64,000 bases of DNA from Melastoma dodecandrum (lineage: Eukaryota > Streptophyta > Magnoliopsida > Myrtales > Melastomataceae): contig JARUPY010000290.1 in NCBI GenBank assembly GCA_029817715.1, positions 5,704,001 to 5,768,000 on the forward strand. The letters are read 5' to 3'. Positions 59,418-64,000 of the stretch are shown here, in pieces (the first letter of the stretch is position 1; each line of letters opens with the position of its first letter). Under the pieces are notes generated by a model, which worked only from the letters and a program-made list of their open reading frames with translations, was not told the DNA's origin and ran no database searches. The translations under genes and the position numbers were made by a program.

Positions 59418-60475
59418 AAATACCTAAAATTATCAGTTTAATCCCGAGTTTTTTTTAGTCCATCGGCCTCGTCAACCTTGTCTTCCTTGTTAAGACCAGA
59501 ATGGAACAAGTAAATTCGCCGATGCAAACTTGTCACTCGCTCCGCGATCAGAAAACAAAAATGTAGCAAACAATTATTACCATACGAATTCATTATTCGA
59601 CATGCCAATTTTATTGAGGACTCCGCTGGATGAAACGTTTCAGGAGATGATGGTTATATGCGTTGCATATGCCTTGACATTTTAACAAAAGAACGGACGG
59701 AATGGATGTATTTTCTGTCCATTTCGCAACAATGTAAGAGAGAAAGAACCATCAAGTGGGGCCGGGCCGATGTACCGTCTTTTTCGGCACCTCGGATGCT
59801 TTAATGGCATAAGGAAAACATGGTATTTCGTTTGCCGTTGAGTTATAGTTTCCTGGTAGGAAGATATGGCGAAGATTTTATAAGGAATACTGCATCACAA
59901 AATTGTTTTAGAATTGATAGTCTGACGGGATCGAACCGCCTGTTAAGCTTGATTCAACGACTCGGTTGGATCTAGTCGACTGGAACCGTCGTTCTCGCCT
60001 CGAGCGGTACGGTCTGAGGCTGAGAAATTCGTGAAATGCATGTACAAAGACAATATCATTGTATTACATTAGAGAAACGACATTCGCAAACTTTCTTGGC
60101 TGTCCGAGATAACAAAAATTACATATACAAATGGACATTCCCCATAAAGCACGAGGAAAATGACATTCGGCAAATTTTATATAAAACGAAGCAACGAAAC
60201 CAAGATGATTTTTCTCCGGATGATAGTAGACAAGAATATCGCGTGCGACATTCACTTGGATACATGAAGAAGACGGTCGAAATATGCGAGCTTGTTCGCC
60301 GTCCAAGCTATGCCAAGTATTTTATTATACCATAGAAATTCATGGTAATACACGAGGAAGATGGCATTCGGCACGTATGACCCAAAACAGCATCTCCACC
60401 TCTGCATCGACGTCTATACAAAAGCCTAGAAATATTGTAGGAATAAGGGGAGAAAAGGCAACCACAAAGGGAAAC
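59418..60475. other. Upstream region of the last Gnk2 gene
   Basis: The beginning (59418-59460) continues the duplicated unit. The rest has no recognised gene; TATATAAAA lies at 60177-60186, too far from the next ATG to assign with confidence. Short repeats with ATTACA..CGAGGAA-ATG-CATTCGG occur at about 60060-60380. Confidence 0.4.
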
Positions 60476-60892
60476 ATGGCTTCTTTTGCGAGAAACGCGA
60501 CTGCAGTTTTTATGTTCATTGTTATTACCAACTCGGTGGGAGGAGATCCTAACACGCGTTTGGTCGATTGGTTCTGCACGAGAGGTCAAGTCCAGCCTCT
60601 GAGTCACTACAGCCAGTGCCGAGATGTTTTGCTTCAACAGGTAATAGATGGGACACCCTCTCAAGGTTACAGCTACTCGTTCTCCTTTGCCAACACCGTG
60701 GCTCCAAACTGCAACGTAGTATTCGGGCACGGCGCATGCAATGGCAACCTTACGGAGGATGATTGTTCTGCGTGCCTCAAGGCTGCTTTAGATGAGACGA
60801 ACCGGAACTGCAGGTATGGCCTTGCTGCTTGGACGAAGCTCGCGGACTGCCGAATGAAATACGATAACAACGTGTTCAGCCCCAATTATTAG
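60476..60892 (+). CDS. Gnk2/DUF26 (ginkbilobin-like) secreted protein, intact
   Basis: 138 residues from the ATG at 60476 (MASFARNATAVFMF); the open frame continues upstream, but this Met opens a signal peptide (AVFMFIVITNSV, cleavage near GGDPN). One complete Gnk2 domain follows: DWFCTRG, YSQCRDV, CNVVFGHGACNGNLTEDDCS (containing the C-x8-C-x2-C core, continuing ACL), RNCRYG and ADCRMK. It ends VFSPNY. It is more diverged from the others than they are from each other, so it is probably an older copy. Expected role: secreted antifungal or sugar-binding protein. Confidence 0.88.
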   Translation: MASFARNATAVFMFIVITNSVGGDPNTRLVDWFCTRGQVQPLSHYSQCRDVLLQQVIDGTPSQGYSYSFSFANTVAPNCNVVFGHGACNGNLTEDDCSACLKAALDETNRNCRYGLAAWTKLADCRMKYDNNVFSPNY

Positions 60893-61289
60893 TTCAAACG
60901 AGATCGTGCGATTGGCCATCTCCGAAACACTGTGATCTCCTTGTTTCTATGTATCGTGTTTGTAATACTTGATCAAGATTTTATGCGTAATGTCTTAACC
61001 TTAATTTTGACGATGAGAAGCTATATTATGATACCTTAGTTGTCATTGTAATACTAATTACTTTTCTAGAATAAAATATTAAATTAATTCGTATTTCAAA
61101 TTATTCAAATTAACTGGATAGATGTATAGAAAATATTTTATTATATTTATGGTAATAAAGCATGTAATTGTAGAAGTTAATTAAAATACTTTTAATTGAT
61201 TTTATTAAGAGAAAAGCTTATCTTTAGTGATGAACTTGAACAAAGTGTTGAGCTCACGGTACGTTGCTACATTAATTAAATACATCGGT
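60893..61289. other. AT-rich spacer, no gene
   Basis: 3' flank of the Gnk2 gene, rich in A/T, with nothing recognised. Confidence 0.4.
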
Positions 61290-64000
61290 TTTTGACTTTC
61301 CAAATCCTTTGATTATGCAACTCAAAATCACTTCCCAAATAAAGAAAGTCTCATCGTAGTCCTAGCCGTACTGCTGTGAGAATCCTCTAGCGACATGTCG
61401 AGCCTTATATCTTTATTTTTCCATCAGGGCGAGTCTTCACCTTGTAGACCCACTTGCAGGATATCGGTATAACCTTGCTAGGTTTGGGCACCAAATCCCA
61501 AGTTTGGTTTTCTTCCAGTGCTCGAATCTCTTCACTCATCGCCTCTTGCCATACCTTGCACTTCGATACTTCTTCAAAGGTTGATGGCTCTTGAAGAACA
61601 ATGTCTTCAACAAGTGTTGCGTCTATATATCATGTTGGAGACCTTCGTTGTCGTGTGGACCTCCACTGTGGAGTCATTGCTTGACAGGTTTCTTCTTCTA
61701 GCGCATTCTCTTCAGACGACCTTTGGTATACTCCTATTTGCCAAGGTCTTTCTTCTTCCGTATCATCATTTCTTGTCATAGAAGGCCCTTCTTCAGTCTC
61801 CTCAACGTTTGGTTTTAAGGTTCCTTACTCCTCCTGCTTCATGTGCTTCTTGTCTTCTTCTATTGTTCAAGGCGGCCACCAAGAAGTTCCTTCATCGAAA
61901 ACGACGTTCCTTGATATAGTGCACTTATTGGTCGTACGATCGTAGCATCTCCATCCTTTTCTCTCTGTGTCGTATCCGATGAAGATACACTTGGTCGCCT
62001 TCTTGTCGAACTTACTTCGTAGGTGGTTAGGGATGAACATGAACACATAACAGACACATCCAAAGACTCGAAAGTGGCTCATTGTGGGCTTCATCTTCCA
62101 TAGTAGCTCGAATGGTGTCTTGAAGGCAATGCGAGCTTGCGGTAACCTATTTGCAATATCTGCAGCAGTCTTCATGCGCTCTGCCCAATATCTTCATGGA
62201 CATTTCTGGGGTGCAACATGCTTCTGCATACTTCTGCAAGATACCTATTCTTTCTTTCTACAACACCATTCTGTTATGGCGTGTAAGGGCATGTCAACTA
62301 TCTTCTTATCTTTGACTCTTTATGGTACTCGGCAAATTCCTTGGAGGTATATTCTCCCCCATTGTCTGAACTAAGACACTTCACCTTTGCATGCAGGTCG
62401 TTCTTCGCCTGGATCTTGAACTGTTGGAACTTTTGTAGGACCTCAAACTTCTCTTTCATAAAGTCTACCTAGACATACCTGGAGTAGTCATCAATGAAGG
62501 TCACCATGTATCTGTAGCCACTGGACCGAACGCATCGAAGTGGATTAGCTGGAGTGGTTCATCTGCCATATACCTGGACTCTTCATATGGTAGCTGTTGT
62601 GCTTTACCATACTGACAGCCTGAACAAACATTGTCGACATTCACTTTCAAATGTGGAAGGCCCTTCATCATCTCCTTGTTCATCATTACCTTCAACTTAT
62701 GGTAGCCAAAGTGCCCAAGCCTCTTATGCCAGAGATCCGCTGTCTCGTTCTTCTTCACTTTATCTACATATGCAGATTCTGTAGACATGACGTAGATAGA
62801 GTTGACGTTCCGCCCTTCCATGAATAGTGTCCCTGAAAACTTCAACTCACAGTGAAACTTCATATCTTCTTGCCCGAACACCACGAAGGTGCTGGGGGCT
62901 GTCAGTTGGGCTACTAAAATAAGATTCTTCTTTATTCTAGGTACGTGGTAGACTCCTTGCAGTTGCACCTTGCTGGAACTATCATCACTTTCTATGACAG
63001 TCTTGCCGATATGGGCAATGGGCAATTCTGAGTTGTTGGCAGTGATGTCGAAACGCTGTCCTTTGTATTTCGACAACTCTTGCAACTTCTCTTGGTCACC
63101 CGTCATATGGTTGGAGCAACCGGAGTAAAAATCCAGTTTTCTTTATAGGCCACAGAGTTATTGTTGACTACTACAAGAGCCTAGTCTTCTAACGGTTGCT
63201 CTTCTTCTAGCAAGGCAAGCGATGCTTCCAGATTCCACTCTTCTTCGGATTTATTTCCGTTTTGACTGCTTGATGTGGCAACATTTCCTTCCACGTTCTT
63301 CTTCTTGGACCAGCAGTCTCGAGCGTAACGCCCCTTCTTACCGTAATTGAAGCATTCCTCATCTTTCTATTGAGTTGGCCTTCCTTGTCTCCTTCGTGCT
63401 TGTGGTTAGGTATGTTTTTGCGGCTCACGTCGACCATTTTTGCCACCTCGAGGGAAGCTTCTCTCACCATCTTTAGCAAACCCTTTATAATTTCTTCCCT
63501 TGTTATTGTATAGTGCTTCCTCTTCATTTTTTAAGGTTACGCCCGCCATTTGTTTTGCTAGCGTCTCCTTATTAGCTAGCATATTTTCAAAATCTTTCAG
63601 AGACAGCGGCACGGGCCATCCTTACACAGCCACAACAAATCCTCTATACTATGGCCATAACCATGGATAATTATCTTCCTCATCATAACATCACTAATCC
63701 TGGAGCCTGAGTCTAACTCCGATATCTTCTGACAAATAGACTTTACTTTAGTGAAAGACTGATTAATTCCTAAGTCTCCTTGCCTAACTGCCAATAAATC
63801 ATTCTCTAGCAACTGAACTCTCATATCATTCTTCTTCGAGAACCTAGTTGATAATATATCCCAAGCAACCTTTGGAGTGGTGGCGTACCTTATACGATCC
63901 GACATTTCCTCCTATATAGTGGTCTTTATGGCGAACATATCATTCCCTACCTTAATCCGCCATTTTCTCAATGCGGCAACATCCTCCTCCGGTGGGGTCG
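61290..64000 (-). mobile_element. Degraded Copia retrotransposon, runs off the window
   Basis: On the minus strand, from right to left, pieces appear in order. They are gag (63597-63905, VAWDILSTRF, SKKNDMRVQLLEN), a gag/zinc-region piece (63207-63527), protease to pre-integrase (62501-63106, DLWHKRLGHFGYHKL, CSGCQYGKAQQLP), the end of integrase (61867-62175, RVFGCVCYVF, CIFIGYDTERKGWRCYD), and the start of RT (about 61440-61560, an AMSEEIRALEENQTWDLVPK-type block). Frames shift and stops are frequent between pieces, and RT is cut near 61,290. The 5' end lies beyond 64000. It belongs to a different family from the Copia at 50.4-55.2 kb. Confidence 0.85.

Noticed and set aside
62554..62784. 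Plus-strand frames within 61.5-63 kb
   Set aside because: They are antisense to the Copia polyprotein pieces.

Overview
The window is nuclear DNA from a flowering plant, most likely a eudicot. The genes are broken by many short GT-AG introns, and the proteins are plant-specific: a CYC/TB1-type TCP factor, a CLE peptide precursor, a CHUP1-like protein and small Gnk2/DUF26 proteins. Promoters carry TGGGCC/T (site II) and AAACCCTAA (telo-box) motifs, and the intergenic DNA holds Copia-type and other LTR retroelements. I cannot name the species; Myrtales is only a guess.

Left half (1-45,200) is gene-rich and mostly single copy. In order: an alpha/beta-hydrolase lipase (+, first exon outside the window); a foldback repeat (3.64-4.69 kb); MSH2 (-, 13 exons, apparently intact); a 2 kb LTR-like element (12.3-14.3 kb); a CYC/TB1 TCP gene (+); a broken TFIIE-alpha gene (+, introns kept); a CLE12/13-like peptide gene (+); a conserved gene of unknown function (+); a CHUP1-like gene with a C-terminal membrane tail (-); eIF2B-delta (+); a USP-like gene (-); an unresolved locus (about 35.8-37.0 kb, -); an LRR protein of the PII-2 type (+); and Dr1/NC2-beta (-). 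Several are housekeeping genes for mismatch repair, transcription initiation and translation initiation. They form no pathway cluster; they are simply neighbours.

Right half (45,800-64,000) is a young, rearranged block. A local family of Gnk2 (ginkbilobin-like, DUF26) genes has been tandemly duplicated and repeatedly hit by retroelements. Three copies have open frames: 47.6 kb (signal peptide lost), 49.0 kb (intact) and 60.5 kb (intact). One copy is broken (55.4-56.6 kb), and two are short fragments (49.9 and 57.1 kb). A unit holding one gene and one fragment was duplicated. The second unit was then invaded by a Copia element (50,398-55,204, target duplication GATAG, one LTR inverted), an LTR-like insertion with two opposed repeat arrays (55,499-56,357), and a 2.1 kb LTR-like element (57,273-59,412, target duplication GAATC). 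The first unit keeps the corresponding unoccupied site for the 2.1 kb element. Copia remnants flank the block on both sides (45.85-47.31 kb and 61.29-64.0 kb).

Exon boundaries were set by hand from splice consensus, reading-frame continuity and remembered family similarity; no alignments were run.
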